Below are positions 6,917 to 15,905 of a DNA stretch of 36,910 bases, piece by piece (the first letter of the stretch is position 1; the number at the start of each line of letters is the position of its first letter). The notes below the pieces were generated by a model. The model saw only the letters and a list, made by a program, of their open reading frames with translations, made no database searches and was not told where the DNA came from. The DNA comes from JAGTVG01 sp964389805 (GTDB lineage Bacteria; Bacteroidota; Bacteroidia; Cytophagales; Cyclobacteriaceae). The stretch covers positions 1 through 36,910 of the forward strand of contig CAYMFU010000001.1 in the NCBI GenBank assembly GCA_964389805.1, given 5' to 3'. Made by a program: the position numbers and the translations under genes.

Positions 6917-9193
6917 CTAAGGATTGGTTAGTTCAAAAATATTACTTCGATCCGTGTCTTTCATATACACAATCGATTTCCCATCCGGACACCAAGTAGC
7001 CATATGTGCATGCCAGAGTCCTTCTCCGTTAGTTAATCTGTAAGGTTCAGAGGCGAAAGTTCCGTTATCCTGTTTCGATAATATGTAAAGACTTTGATTA
7101 TAATGGCTCACGTCAAATGCAAACCCAATAGAATTTCCAGAGGGACTTACAAAAATCTCAGTTAATCTTCCTGAATATAACAATGAATCCTCACCTGTTG
7201 CCACGTTTCTTATCCTTAAACCGGGGATCTCCTGTTCAGAACTTTTAACTTTATTGTACACAATCGTTTTACTATCTAAATACCAGTCAAAACTGTGTAT
7301 AGGACCAATTACCATTTCTTGATTGGTTCCATCACTATTTACTGCCCAGACAGACCGTCCTTTTTCCGATTTTGCTATATAACCTATTTTTTTACTGTCA
7401 GGTGCCCAGCTTAATTCCATAGCATAATCAAATCTATAATTCGAAAGATTAATTGGCTCCTTGGTTAATTTTAGGGGAGGAGTTCCGGTAGTATCCGTGA
7501 CCCATATTCCATAATTTCCAGATCGATTGGATAGGAACACGATCTTATTGCCATTTGGAGACCAATCCGGACTAATATCATTGTATGGGTTATCGGTTAA
7601 TAAATACTCGTCCCCCGATTTTATATTATAGATCCAGATTTCATTATTCCCGGTCCGATTTGATTGATATGCTACCTTTTGTCCATCAGGTGATACAGAA
7701 GGATGGGAATTATCACCTAAGTGCGACGTTAACCGCCTTGATTCATTGGTTTCCAAATCCAAATAAATAAGATCTGTTTGATGATTAAACTCCTCCCATG
7801 CAATTGTATTCTGGGGGGTGTAAACAGGAAACCAGCTTTTATTATTTGTATTTGTGATTTGTACAAGTTCATTGCTAGCTGAGTATTTCCATATATTAAA
7901 AAAGCCTCCTAGTGAACTAGAAGAAAATATGATATCACCATTATCAGTAAATGCAGGACTTAGATAGGTAGTGTTTTCTTCGACAATTAGTGATCTTTCA
8001 TTTCCATCCTCATCAATGATCCATATTTCATAATTCCTAAGAAATATAATTTCTGATCCATCTTTGCTATAAGATGCGGCCAGATCTAATATGCCTGGTT
8101 CTGGATTTGAAATCTGATACATGTTTCCTGTTTCTATATTGACTTCCCAAATAGAAATCCCCCCGGTCGTATTTAATCTGGGGTAAAGAATCCGCTTACT
8201 ATCAGGCGACCATGACATGCTACCAAATCCAAAAAACACCTCACCAACTTGTTCTAATACGTGTAATCCTGTTGAGGCAAGTATTTTTCCCGGACCACCT
8301 GAAGGTGAAATCCAATAAAGGTCGACGCCTGATTCCGTAATTCTAATATAGCTTATCTTTAATCCATCCGGTGAATATACAGGTATAGACTCTTCGTAGG
8401 GGCTATTTGTAAGATTTCTAACACCCGGTGAACCACGATATTTAATCATAATATCACCAGTTAGCCCAGTAAAACTGGAATACACCATACTACTCCCGTC
8501 CGGAGAAAATGAGGGATATTCTTGCATTGCAGAAGCTGAGGATGTTAAGGGCCTGATCTGTGCAGGAATTATGACGGTTTGTTCAGCTTTACGAGAATAA
8601 TATAAGAGCACGGCGGAAGCTATTAAAATACTTGCGGCGATGCTTATTATAACCTTTAAGTTTTTTGATTTCCAATTTTCATTTTGCGTAGGATATTCAG
8701 ATATATTGACAGAATAAATATTTAAAGGTTCTGTGATATTTTTAAGTTGACGTGATCCAATATATTTACATTGTATCCCATCCTTGTTCTTGATGTTTCT
8801 GTAAATCGTTTCTGAGACGAAAATTTGGCCATTGTCTACTAATCCTTCTATTCTGCTAGCAATATTTACCCCGTCACCGTATATTTCCTTACCGTCTAAA
8901 ACTATTTCACCTTGATGTATTCCTATTCGGAGGTTTAAACCTTGCACCCTCTCAACCTCTTTTAGAATCGATCCAGCACAATAAACTGCATCCGAGATCG
9001 TCTGAAAACTGCTAAGAACACCATCGCCCATTTCTTTAAGCCACTTACCATTAAATTTTCGTATAAACTTCTTATGAATCTCCTTATTTCGCCTGATTAA
9101 TGCGATTGTTTTGCCTTCATTTTCACCCATCAAAGCCGTATAACCGACAATATCGGTAAACATTATAGCAGCAAGTTGTCTGGTTTCAGGCAT
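6917..9193 (-). CDS. Class III nucleotide cyclase with TM helix and WD40-like (PD40) beta-propeller
   Basis: 758 aa. The cyclase domain (about 1-165) has D14 (FTDIVGYT), D57 (MGDGV) and N110/R114 in GDGVNIASRIE. A membrane helix lies at about 179-199. The rest is a TolB-type propeller made of PD40 repeats, marked by FSPDG, YSPDG, WSPDS, YSKDG, VSPDG, WSPNG, WAPDS and CPDG motifs, presumably periplasmic and ligand- or protein-binding. N-terminus and upstream leader are shared with the TPR-type cyclase downstream (gene at 4629), while the C-terminal half is unrelated. The two genes are separated by 230 bases holding a repeat copy and probably have separate transcripts. Confidence 0.9.
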   Translation of the reverse strand: MPETRQLAAIMFTDIVGYTALMGENEGKTIALIRRNKEIHKKFIRKFNGKWLKEMGDGVLSSFQTISDAVYCAGSILKEVERVQGLNLRIGIHQGEIVLDGKEIYGDGVNIASRIEGLVDNGQIFVSETIYRNIKNKDGIQCKYIGSRQLKNITEPLNIYSVNISEYPTQNENWKSKNLKVIISIAASILIASAVLLYYSRKAEQTVIIPAQIRPLTSSASAMQEYPSFSPDGSSMVYSSFTGLTGDIMIKYRGSPGVRNLTNSPYEESIPVYSPDGLKISYIRITESGVDLYWISPSGGPGKILASTGLHVLEQVGEVFFGFGSMSWSPDSKRILYPRLNTTGGISIWEVNIETGNMYQISNPEPGILDLAASYSKDGSEIIFLRNYEIWIIDEDGNERSLIVEENTTYLSPAFTDNGDIIFSSSSLGGFFNIWKYSASNELVQITNTNNKSWFPVYTPQNTIAWEEFNHQTDLIYLDLETNESRRLTSHLGDNSHPSVSPDGQKVAYQSNRTGNNEIWIYNIKSGDEYLLTDNPYNDISPDWSPNGNKIVFLSNRSGNYGIWVTDTTGTPPLKLTKEPINLSNYRFDYAMELSWAPDSKKIGYIAKSEKGRSVWAVNSDGTNQEMVIGPIHSFDWYLDSKTIVYNKVKSSEQEIPGLRIRNVATGEDSLLYSGRLTEIFVSPSGNSIGFAFDVSHYNQSLYILSKQDNGTFASEPYRLTNGEGLWHAHMATWCPDGKSIVYMKDTDRSNIFELTNP

Positions 9194-9221
9194 AGTATAG
9201 CAAGATAAAGAAATTCGGTAA

Positions 9222-9297
9222 CAATCAAAATATCCCTACAACAACTGGCTTAAAAAACCTTGATAAGCAGCAAAAGAAAGCGTCTGATGCATTCTTT
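9222..9297 (+). repeat. Cyclase leader repeat, copy 3
   Basis: Lies about 30-105 bases upstream of the cyclase start at 9193. Shares 42 identical bases with copy 2 (from GCTTAAAAAACC through GCGTCTGATG) and the TATAGCAAGATA block next to the start codon (9196-9207). Its tail GATGCATTCTTT is shared with copy 1 rather than copy 2, so no single copy is the obvious parent. Confidence 0.9.
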
Positions 9298-9629
9298 TTT
9301 GACCGGTAATTTGTTTACTGTTAAGCAATAGAAGCAGTTTCAGGCTTTGAGAACTTATAATCTACCAATTCTTTACTATTTTACTAATGAATGAGGAGGA
9401 ACTTTATCTTTACGTGGTTACATTTTTTTTTCGATTGAGAGTACAGCGATATAATTTACATAATCATTATTTATAATTAATTACTTTCCAATACAGAATG
9501 TGTATCTAGTTAATTATTTCCTGGATATTGGCGTTTCATTTTATATGCTTTTTAGATACCGCTTCAAAATTTCTTAGTTTTCAGGTTAACTCTGGATCTC
9601 AAAAAATATGCCTTAGCCTATTATGCTGG
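9298..9629. other. Non-coding region upstream of the 9630 gene
   Basis: About 330 bases, very AT-rich. The frame of the downstream gene stays open back to a TTG at 9528, encoding hydrophobic residues, but no ATG supports that extension. A 29-codon ORF at 9387-9476 has no recognisable content. I see no repeat, RNA gene or convincing promoter here. Confidence 0.4.
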
Positions 9630-10472
9630 ATGGTATTTCAAAACCTGGACTTGATTGACATATATTTTATAATTACCTTCAGCTATTTAAGACAGCTTTT
9701 GACTAGATTGGATCATACAAAGAATAAAAAACCACCTTTAAAAAGTAAAGGTATAATTACTGATATACTTTATTTCTTTTTACCCAACCCGAAGTATCCT
9801 ACATTTATCAAATTTAATTCATTAGAAGAGAGGCATAATTACAATCATAGGGTGATACAAAGAATTGGGATTGACACTAACCAGTTTTCTGTTTTGAATA
9901 TTAATAAAATTAGTGTAGAAGCCCCAGTGAGTCATATATTTAATGAATTATTACATTTTAATGGTAATCCCGCCTGTTGGCCGAACCATATAGCAAAGGT
10001 TGATCGAATTAAAAACAATATGAAAAAAATACGAATTCTGCCATTTGGCTGGAAAAAGTATCCTTTCAAGTTTATGAAAAGTTTTTTTGGACTGCCATTG
10101 ATCCCACTTTTCCTACTTAAGGCCATCCGGATAAAAAATGTTCCTGATAATTTTGATTTTGACAATGCCCGATATTTATTATTCAAATGTTCAGGAGGTT
10201 ATCCAATTGGAATATTAGCCATCTATGTACGTTCATCTATTCCCGAATTGGGTGAGACAGGTAAATCACAGTTAATATTTGGAGTAGGCTTTAACTTTTT
10301 TGGTAATAAAAAATGGCAGGAGAAACGTAAATTGGTCGGTTTAATCTGGGAATGGGTGCACAACCGGGTAACGGCCAATGTGTTAAACCGCATAAAACAA
10401 TTAAGCGAATGGCGTATTGAAACTATTCAGGAAAATAATTTGGAGGATACTACCCGGCAGCAAGTATCTTGA
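9630..10472 (+). CDS. Hypothetical protein, unrecognised
   Basis: 280 aa from the ATG at 9630; the open frame extends to a TTG at 9528. Two parts are visible. The first ~55 residues include a hydrophobic stretch (LIDIYFIITFSYL) and a lysine-rich linker. The C-terminal ~200 residues look like one globular domain: ISVEAPVSHIFNELLHFNG, then CWPNHIA, a hydrophobic FFGLPLIPLFLLKAI, YLLFKCSGGYPIGILAIYV and a final amphipathic helix. The beta-rich pattern faintly recalls SRPBCC-type folds, but I cannot assign it. Convergent with the SEC-C gene, with 114 bases between and no clear terminator. The true start could also lie later, since the first part is weakly protein-like. Confidence 0.55.
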   Translation: MVFQNLDLIDIYFIITFSYLRQLLTRLDHTKNKKPPLKSKGIITDILYFFLPNPKYPTFIKFNSLEERHNYNHRVIQRIGIDTNQFSVLNINKISVEAPVSHIFNELLHFNGNPACWPNHIAKVDRIKNNMKKIRILPFGWKKYPFKFMKSFFGLPLIPLFLLKAIRIKNVPDNFDFDNARYLLFKCSGGYPIGILAIYVRSSIPELGETGKSQLIFGVGFNFFGNKKWQEKRKLVGLIWEWVHNRVTANVLNRIKQLSEWRIETIQENNLEDTTRQQVS

Positions 10473-10586
10473 ATCAGATCATTATTACCATAAAGTTCAC
10501 TCTAAGAAAATAGAAATAACGGTCGAATTATAAAAACACTTATTAATCCAGTAATATTGATGAGTCGATATTGAATTTAAGTTCTA

Positions 10587-11063
10587 TTACTCTGTAACAG
10601 GTGCGTTGTGCCAGTGTCCGTGTTCTTCTGACCATACCTTGCCCTCAGGGGCTGGACCTGGTGGCTGAGTTGGTTTTTCTTGTGCAGGTGTAGTGGAAGT
10701 CGTTGATGCTGATGGGGCATCATGCCAATGACCATGCTCCTCTGACCATACCTTGCCCTCTGGGGCTGTACTTGTTGGTTGAGTTGCCTTTTCTTGTGCA
10801 GGTGTAGTGGAAGTCGTAGGTGTTGAAGGAGCATCATGCCAGTGACCATGTTCCTCAGACCAAACCTGGCCTGGTTTACCACCACTTGATTTGAGGTTTT
10901 GATTTGGTTTAATAAGAAAGATACCTAATGCAATAATAAATATAACACCCAGGATCAAAGGAACTTTACTGGTGTTTTTATTCTCTTTATTTTCATGGCA
11001 ATTTTTATATTTTTTACCACTTCCACACGGACAAGGATCGTTTCTGCTGATTTTTGATTTCAT
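10587..11063 (-). CDS. SEC-C motif protein with TM helix and three His-rich tandem repeats
   Basis: 158 aa. A SEC-C zinc-binding motif lies at the N-terminus (C11, C13, C22, H23 in NDPCPCGSGKKYKNCH), as at the end of SecA and in many accessory proteins. A single membrane helix spans about 34-51. The remainder is a low-complexity Thr/Pro/Gln linker bearing three copies of VWSEEHGHWHDAP at about residues 67, 105 and 143. The period is 38 residues. HGHWH is a plausible Zn or Cu site. With the SEC-C part cytoplasmic, the His repeats would lie outside the membrane. I know no function. Monocistronic, convergent with the gene at 9630. Confidence 0.8.
   Translation of the reverse strand: MKSKISRNDPCPCGSGKKYKNCHENKENKNTSKVPLILGVIFIIALGIFLIKPNQNLKSSGGKPGQVWSEEHGHWHDAPSTPTTSTTPAQEKATQPTSTAPEGKVWSEEHGHWHDAPSASTTSTTPAQEKPTQPPGPAPEGKVWSEEHGHWHNAPVTE
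10599..10865 (-). repeat. 114-base in-frame tandem repeat (about 2.3 units)
   Basis: Units at 10865-10752, 10751-10638 and a partial 10637-10599 encode the WSEEHGHWH repeats of the SEC-C protein. The last unit lacks the linker. DNA similarity between units is high enough that unit-number variation between strains is likely. Confidence 0.8.
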
Positions 11064-11477
11064 GTATCTGTAAAAATATCATTTTAATATTATAAAACAA
11101 CGCCATTTCAGCACCATAATTATACCTACATGTAGAAATCATTCAATTCCAAATCCGCTATTCGGCCTACAAGTCTCCTCTTAGTTTAAGGATTCCCAAT
11201 CTTTGTTATTGGAATTTTACTTTTAATTAAGGATTATGGAATCGGAAAAAAGTTGATCGCGCCTGAACTAATGTTATTAAAAATAAAAATATTGAACTAT
11301 GCTTTTATTTTACCTATTTTAAGTCTACATATTGCTATTGTTACTTTTTTAAATCTATGAGTAAGGTAGTCGATAAATAACCATGTTCTTTGATAGACAG
11401 AATTAAGAATAAATATCTTGAGCATACTACCCGATCTTATGCAGCAATATTTTTAAAGAACTTTAATTCCAAACAAA
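11064..11477. other. Intergenic region between divergent SEC-C and GH10 genes
   Basis: 414 bases, AT-rich. Should contain the promoters of both genes, but I see no consensus -33/-7 pair. A weak inverted repeat lies at 11192-11215 (ATTCCCAAT, 7-base loop, ATTGGAAT) followed by a T-rich stretch. It is far from both genes and of unknown role. Confidence 0.4.
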
Positions 11478-12749
11478 ATGAAAAAGCATATCCTTTCTTT
11501 AATCCTCCTTTTTATTACTTATTGCCTTATCGCACAGAATTCTGCATCTGTATGGACTGAGTTACAAATGACGCATTCAGATGAGTGGAACCTGGCAGAT
11601 TCCATAGAAAAGCATCGCATGGGTGTAATAGTTGTGAAAACAACTCCTGGAACAAAGGTTGAGTTGGAACAGCAAAGCCATGAATTCTGGTTTGGATCAG
11701 CGGTTACCAGTGCTGCATTCGATGGAAGCCTTAGTGAACAGGATGCCGTTATGTATAAAGAGAAATTCATTGAGAATTTCAATGCCGCTGTCACTGCGAG
11801 TTCTTTAAAATGGCATCATATGGAGCCCAAAAAAGGGAAAGTCGATTTCCTGACTACAGATAACATCCTTACCTGGGCGGATGAAAACCATCTTCCCCTG
11901 AGAGGGCACAATTTCTATTGGGGAATATATTATGTACAGGATTGGGTAAAGACGCTGACTGATGAACAGTTGTACGATGAACTTCATAAACGGGCAAGAA
12001 CCATTGCTCCGAGGTATAAAGACCGCTTCGTAGAATATGATTTTAATAATGAAATGATGCACGGCGATTATTACCAGGAAAGACTAGGGCCTGGCATTAC
12101 CAAAAAAATGGCAGATTGGATAAAAGAATACGATCCTGAAGCAAAGCTTTTTCTTAATGATTATGACATACTTACTGGTAAAATGTTGCAGGAATTTGTC
12201 GTTCATATCAAAGATCTGCAGGAACGAGGTATGCCAATAGATGGAATCGGTGTACAGGGACACCTGCATGCCGAGGACTTTAGTAGTGACACCCTGCGAT
12301 ATGCACTGGATATACTTGCACAATTTGAACTTCCAATCCGGATAACCGAATTCAATATGCCTGGTCAGCGATCCAGGTTTCAAAAGGATAAGTCCTTGGT
12401 CCCGACCAGAAAAGAGGAAGAACAGTTTGCTCATAACCTGGAAGACTATTATCGCATCTGTTTTGCACACCCTTCTGTGGAAGGGATCTTAATGTGGGGT
12501 TTCTGGGGAGGAGCAAACTGGATCCCAGCTTCTTCCCTTTACAGGAAAGATTGGACCTTAACCCCAGCTGTCAATGCCTATCGGTCCTTGGTTTTTGATG
12601 AGTGGTGGACAAGATTCAATGGAAAATCAAATGATGAGGGATATTGTATAATCCGGGCATTTTTTGGAACTCATAAAGTAAGAGTGAATGGTGTTGAAAA
12701 AGAGATAGAATTAAGCAAACAAAATAAAACATCATATATAGAGTTTTAA
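11478..12749 (+). CDS. Glycoside hydrolase family 10 (endo-1,4-beta-xylanase-like), secreted
   Basis: 423 aa with an N-terminal signal peptide (about 1-19). After a ~50-residue beta-rich segment comes a GH10 barrel: WHHMEP near 112-116, LRGHNFYWG (141-149; family LRGHTLVWH), the acid/base Glu E192 in DFNNEMM, IGVQGHLH (257-264), the nucleophile E291 in RITEFNMP, and the late WGFWGG. Both catalytic acids are present, so activity is expected on beta-1,4-xylan or a related glycan. Substitutions around the usual motifs (NFYWG for TLVWH; NNEMM for VNEA) place it away from classical xylanases and leave the substrate open. Convergent with the PHP gene, 14 bases apart; no SusC/SusD genes are near. 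Confidence 0.88.
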   Translation: MKKHILSLILLFITYCLIAQNSASVWTELQMTHSDEWNLADSIEKHRMGVIVVKTTPGTKVELEQQSHEFWFGSAVTSAAFDGSLSEQDAVMYKEKFIENFNAAVTASSLKWHHMEPKKGKVDFLTTDNILTWADENHLPLRGHNFYWGIYYVQDWVKTLTDEQLYDELHKRARTIAPRYKDRFVEYDFNNEMMHGDYYQERLGPGITKKMADWIKEYDPEAKLFLNDYDILTGKMLQEFVVHIKDLQERGMPIDGIGVQGHLHAEDFSSDTLRYALDILAQFELPIRITEFNMPGQRSRFQKDKSLVPTRKEEEQFAHNLEDYYRICFAHPSVEGILMWGFWGGANWIPASSLYRKDWTLTPAVNAYRSLVFDEWWTRFNGKSNDEGYCIIRAFFGTHKVRVNGVEKEIELSKQNKTSYIEF

Positions 12750-12763
12750 AATCATTTATTAAT

Positions 12764-13963
12764 TCAAAAATGTCCTAGAACAGGCTGAGTCCATGCTGTC
12801 TCATACAATAAATCTTCTATAGGATTTCCATGTAATTTTGATGAAATGATCTTGCATCTTGCATAAAGAATTTCATTTGTCAATACAAAACTGGCCTTAT
12901 TCCCCTCAGTGGACATAAATATTTCAGGCTCAGCCTGTCCTTTTCTACATCCTATGAAAGAGATTTTGTAACTAACACCTGTCTCTTTTTCTACTTCAAC
13001 ATAAAGCATATTATTATCTAAAATCAATTCTTTGAGTTCAACACCGGTACTTGCATAAAACCGGCCGGCCTCCATTGCCTCTATCAGTGATGAAGGATTT
13101 AAGGAATCTACCTGTACCATGATCCAGCCCCTGCCTGCATTACTCCACTTACTATCTATTACATGATAATGATGTGAATCATCCGTAGCTAATCCATACA
13201 TTAGTGGTTGATCGTTTTCAATATATGCGATATTGATCATATCCCACATCCTCTCAGTTGAAATATGGAGGGAGTCCCCTGAATTATGAACCGAAGGATG
13301 ACCATTGTATACCTCAAAAAACTTTTCATTCCTCAGGGCAATCATATCTTCGAGACTAATAGCATAGCCGAAGTTCGGATGGTTGATGTGCGGGATCATC
13401 GGCGTATTCAACTCTTCTCTTTGCTTTAACACAGCGTCAATATTATTTTGAAGAACTTCAACTACACTATTTCCTCCTTGAGGATTTATTTCCCCTTGAA
13501 TATTGGTCACATTCATGTGCAAAGGTTTATTGTCAAAGTGATCAGAAACCTCTTCAGATTGAATAATCAGAAACTTCCCTTTCTCTTCAAAAAGTTTTCC
13601 ATATTCCTCATATGTCTTCAGTTTTACATGTATCTGATTCGACGAATCTATTTCGTATTCGACCCAGTCAGGACCATATTTTTCAATATAGCTCTTAAAA
13701 GCACTCTGATATATTGAGTCTTTCGAGATTATTACCCATTTATCCCCTTCAGCCAGAGTATTATGATCAGATAATGCGATAAATTGATAACCATTTGATT
13801 TGTACCAATCCATGATTACTTCAGGAAACTCATCGCCATCACTCCAATACGAATGTGTGTGCAGATTTCCTTTAAACCATTGCATTCCGGAAGATGATTT
13901 TCGCTCAGCACAACCAGCAACCGTTATTAGTGATACCAGGATGGATATTTTAAAGTAATTCAT
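12764..13963 (-). CDS. PHP-domain metal-dependent phosphoesterase-like lipoprotein
   Basis: 399 aa. I chose the ATG at 13963 because it yields a clean lipoprotein signal (MNYFKISILVSLITVAGC, lipid Cys at 18); the frame stays open 23 codons further upstream without signal character. PHP-type metal motifs: HTH at 35-37 within GNLHTHSYWSDGD, SDHN at 65-68, a later PHINHPNFG and DDSHHYH. PHP proteins bind two or three metals and hydrolyse phosphoesters, but exported family members near carbohydrate genes have largely unknown substrates. The position beside the GH10 and sulfatase genes suggests work on a polysaccharide-linked product, as inference. A C-terminal beta domain (about 290-399) follows the catalytic part. 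Confidence 0.8.
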   Translation of the reverse strand: MNYFKISILVSLITVAGCAERKSSSGMQWFKGNLHTHSYWSDGDEFPEVIMDWYKSNGYQFIALSDHNTLAEGDKWVIISKDSIYQSAFKSYIEKYGPDWVEYEIDSSNQIHVKLKTYEEYGKLFEEKGKFLIIQSEEVSDHFDNKPLHMNVTNIQGEINPQGGNSVVEVLQNNIDAVLKQREELNTPMIPHINHPNFGYAISLEDMIALRNEKFFEVYNGHPSVHNSGDSLHISTERMWDMINIAYIENDQPLMYGLATDDSHHYHVIDSKWSNAGRGWIMVQVDSLNPSSLIEAMEAGRFYASTGVELKELILDNNMLYVEVEKETGVSYKISFIGCRKGQAEPEIFMSTEGNKASFVLTNEILYARCKIISSKLHGNPIEDLLYETAWTQPVLGHF

Positions 13964-14233
13964 TTCGATAAACTTTACGATTGAAATATTTTTAAATTTA
14001 CATGTTACAAATTGTCTGTTTTCGGGCGCCAAAACTATAGTTTATAATGAAATTTATCCTCACAAGTAATGGTATCGCCTATTGTATGTTTGTACAGAAA
14101 TCTACTTACAATTATACTCATAATGCTTGCAATAAGAATAATATATTCTGGATCTGATATTTAAAAATTCTATTAGCTTACCTTCTCCTGCATTTGAATT
14201 ATTACATAAAATCCCGATATTACCTTTAAACAC

Positions 14234-14256
14234 AATCCTGGATATTTTTCCGGATT
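14234..14256. promoter_or_regulatory. Inverted repeat upstream of the sulfatase gene, possible operator
   Basis: AATCC-T-GGA, a TATTTT loop, TCC-GGATT: eight pairs with one bulged T, ending 28 bases before the sulfatase ATG. A TACCTTTA sequence (14221-14228) just upstream resembles a -7 element, though the nearest TTTG lies 24 bases away. Regulatory role is a guess from position. Confidence 0.3.
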
Positions 14257-14284
14257 AATTTATGTAATGTATTAACTGAATAAA

Positions 14285-15778
14285 ATGAAAATTCTTAGCA
14301 TATCATCCCTCCTTCTGACTACCATTCTTCTTTTTTCATCCTGTAATTCTTCCAGGAAAAGTGAACCTTCCGCAAATCCTGATAAACCAAATATAATCTG
14401 GATCGTAGCAGAGAACATCAAGCTGGACCTCGGATGCTACGGTGCAAAAAACGTTCAAACTCCAAATATTGATCTGCTTGCTAAATCAGGCATGAGATAT
14501 ACCCATGTTTTTTCGACCTCCCCGGTATGCGCCCCTAGCCGGTCAGCATTTATGACGGGAATGTACCAGACTACTACCGATACGCATAATATGAGGTCAC
14601 ACAGGGAAGATGATTTCCGACTGCCTGAAGGCGTTCGCCCCATTACGCATCGTTTGAAAGATGCCGGGTATTACACAGCAAATATTTCTACAATCGGAGA
14701 TTCTATTGTTGGAACCGGGAAGCTTGACCTTAACTTCGTTAACGAAGGCGCACTTTATGATACGGAAAACTGGGATGAACTGTCCAGTCATCAACCATTC
14801 TTTGTTATGATCAATACTCCGGAGGTGGAATACGATATTTATGACCGAAAATCAGCCGAGAAAGAAAGGGTCTTGTGGGTTGGAGAGGACGAACACCCCC
14901 AAATAGCCACTCCTGAAAATGTTGATCCCCCACCTTACTATCCTGATCATACAATTGTCAGACAGGAATGGGCAAGGTATTTAAATTCTGTATCGGGAAT
15001 GGATCAACGTGTTGGTACTATAATACGAAGGTTGAAGGAGGAAGGACTTTTTGAAAATACAGTGATCATGTTCTTTGGCGACAATGGTCGATTGGAGGCC
15101 CGTGGCATTCATTGGCTTTGGGATACAGGAATTCACGTACCATTAATTATTTATTGGCCATCAAATTATAAGCCACCCCTGGAATTCAGCCCCGGTGCTG
15201 AGAATAATGAGCTTATCAGTTTATTGGATATAACAGCAACAACACTTTCTATTGGAGGAATAGAAAAACCAACAGCTATGCAAAGCCAGATATTTTTAGG
15301 TCAGAGCCGGGAAACTCCCAGGCTATATGCTTTTAGCGCACGCGACCGGATTGATGAAACTGTAGACAGGGTCAGGTCTGTGCGAGGAACCAAGTATCAT
15401 TACATTCGCAATTTTTTACCAGGGAAAGGATATCCATCATTAAACAGATATAAGGAAAAATGCTTCATAGTAAAGCCGCTGACAAGGCAACTCTATGACG
15501 AGGGCAAATTATCAGGGCCTGCAGCTGAACTTATGCAATCTCCTCCTGCTGAAATGTTGTTTGATACGGAAAATGATCCTCATGAAATTAATAACCTGAT
15601 CTATTCTGACCTGCCGGAACACAGAGAGATATTGGAAAAAATGCGAATGGCTTTAGATAATTGGATAGTAGATACCGGTGATCTTGGAGGTCAATATGAA
15701 CCTGATTCTTTAGTCGCTGCATTTGAAGTAGAGATGGATGAGTGGTTTGGAACACCAGATTGGTATAAATCAGAATAA
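14285..15778 (+). CDS. Sulfatase (family S1), lipoprotein
   Basis: 497 aa. Lipoprotein signal with lipid Cys at 20 (LLFSSC). The sulfatase signature VCAPSRSAFMTG places the formylglycine precursor at C82, followed by P84-S85-R86; it therefore needs an anaerobic-type or FGE maturase encoded elsewhere. A second metal site is likely in FFGDNGR. The N-terminal metal motif reads VAENIKLDLGCYG, with Asn at 44 where related sulfatases mostly have Asp. The C-terminal part has the usual FDTENDPHEINNL. Removes sulfate esters from a glycan, substrate unknown. The gene is divergent from the PHP gene and followed by the serine hydrolase, together suggesting a small polysaccharide or sulfated-glycan cluster. 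Confidence 0.9.
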   Translation: MKILSISSLLLTTILLFSSCNSSRKSEPSANPDKPNIIWIVAENIKLDLGCYGAKNVQTPNIDLLAKSGMRYTHVFSTSPVCAPSRSAFMTGMYQTTTDTHNMRSHREDDFRLPEGVRPITHRLKDAGYYTANISTIGDSIVGTGKLDLNFVNEGALYDTENWDELSSHQPFFVMINTPEVEYDIYDRKSAEKERVLWVGEDEHPQIATPENVDPPPYYPDHTIVRQEWARYLNSVSGMDQRVGTIIRRLKEEGLFENTVIMFFGDNGRLEARGIHWLWDTGIHVPLIIYWPSNYKPPLEFSPGAENNELISLLDITATTLSIGGIEKPTAMQSQIFLGQSRETPRLYAFSARDRIDETVDRVRSVRGTKYHYIRNFLPGKGYPSLNRYKEKCFIVKPLTRQLYDEGKLSGPAAELMQSPPAEMLFDTENDPHEINNLIYSDLPEHREILEKMRMALDNWIVDTGDLGGQYEPDSLVAAFEVEMDEWFGTPDWYKSE

Positions 15779-15905
15779 AAGAGGATTGAAATATTATATC
15801 TTTGGTTAATCTCTGATTGGTTAACCTATATTATAAAGTGGTAGATACAGAAAAGGAAATTTATTAAATTGGATCAACCAGAAAATACTACTATATTTTG
15901 ATTGG

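Noticed and set aside
4544..9297. Three similar repeats as a possible CRISPR or tandem array
   Set aside because: They are separated by whole genes (over 2 kb) and differ in sequence, so duplicated leaders explain them better.
9387..9476. 29-codon ORF beginning MNEEELYLY after a GAGGAGG-like stretch
   Set aside because: Too short, AT-driven composition (Phe, Tyr, Asn, His), no family recognised, and the GAGGAGG lies inside rather than before the ORF.
9528..9629. Upstream extension of the 9630 gene to a TTG start
   Set aside because: TTG starts are uncommon and no RBS is visible; the extension encodes unremarkable hydrophobic sequence.
10577..10885. Repetitive 102-aa ORF opposite in frame to the SEC-C repeats
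   Set aside because: It is the same 114-base DNA repeat read in another frame; the SEC-C frame has the recognised motif and a full start.
14193..14228. TTTG ... TACCTTTA as sulfatase promoter
   Set aside because: The spacer is 24 bases, longer than the 19-21 expected for this promoter class.
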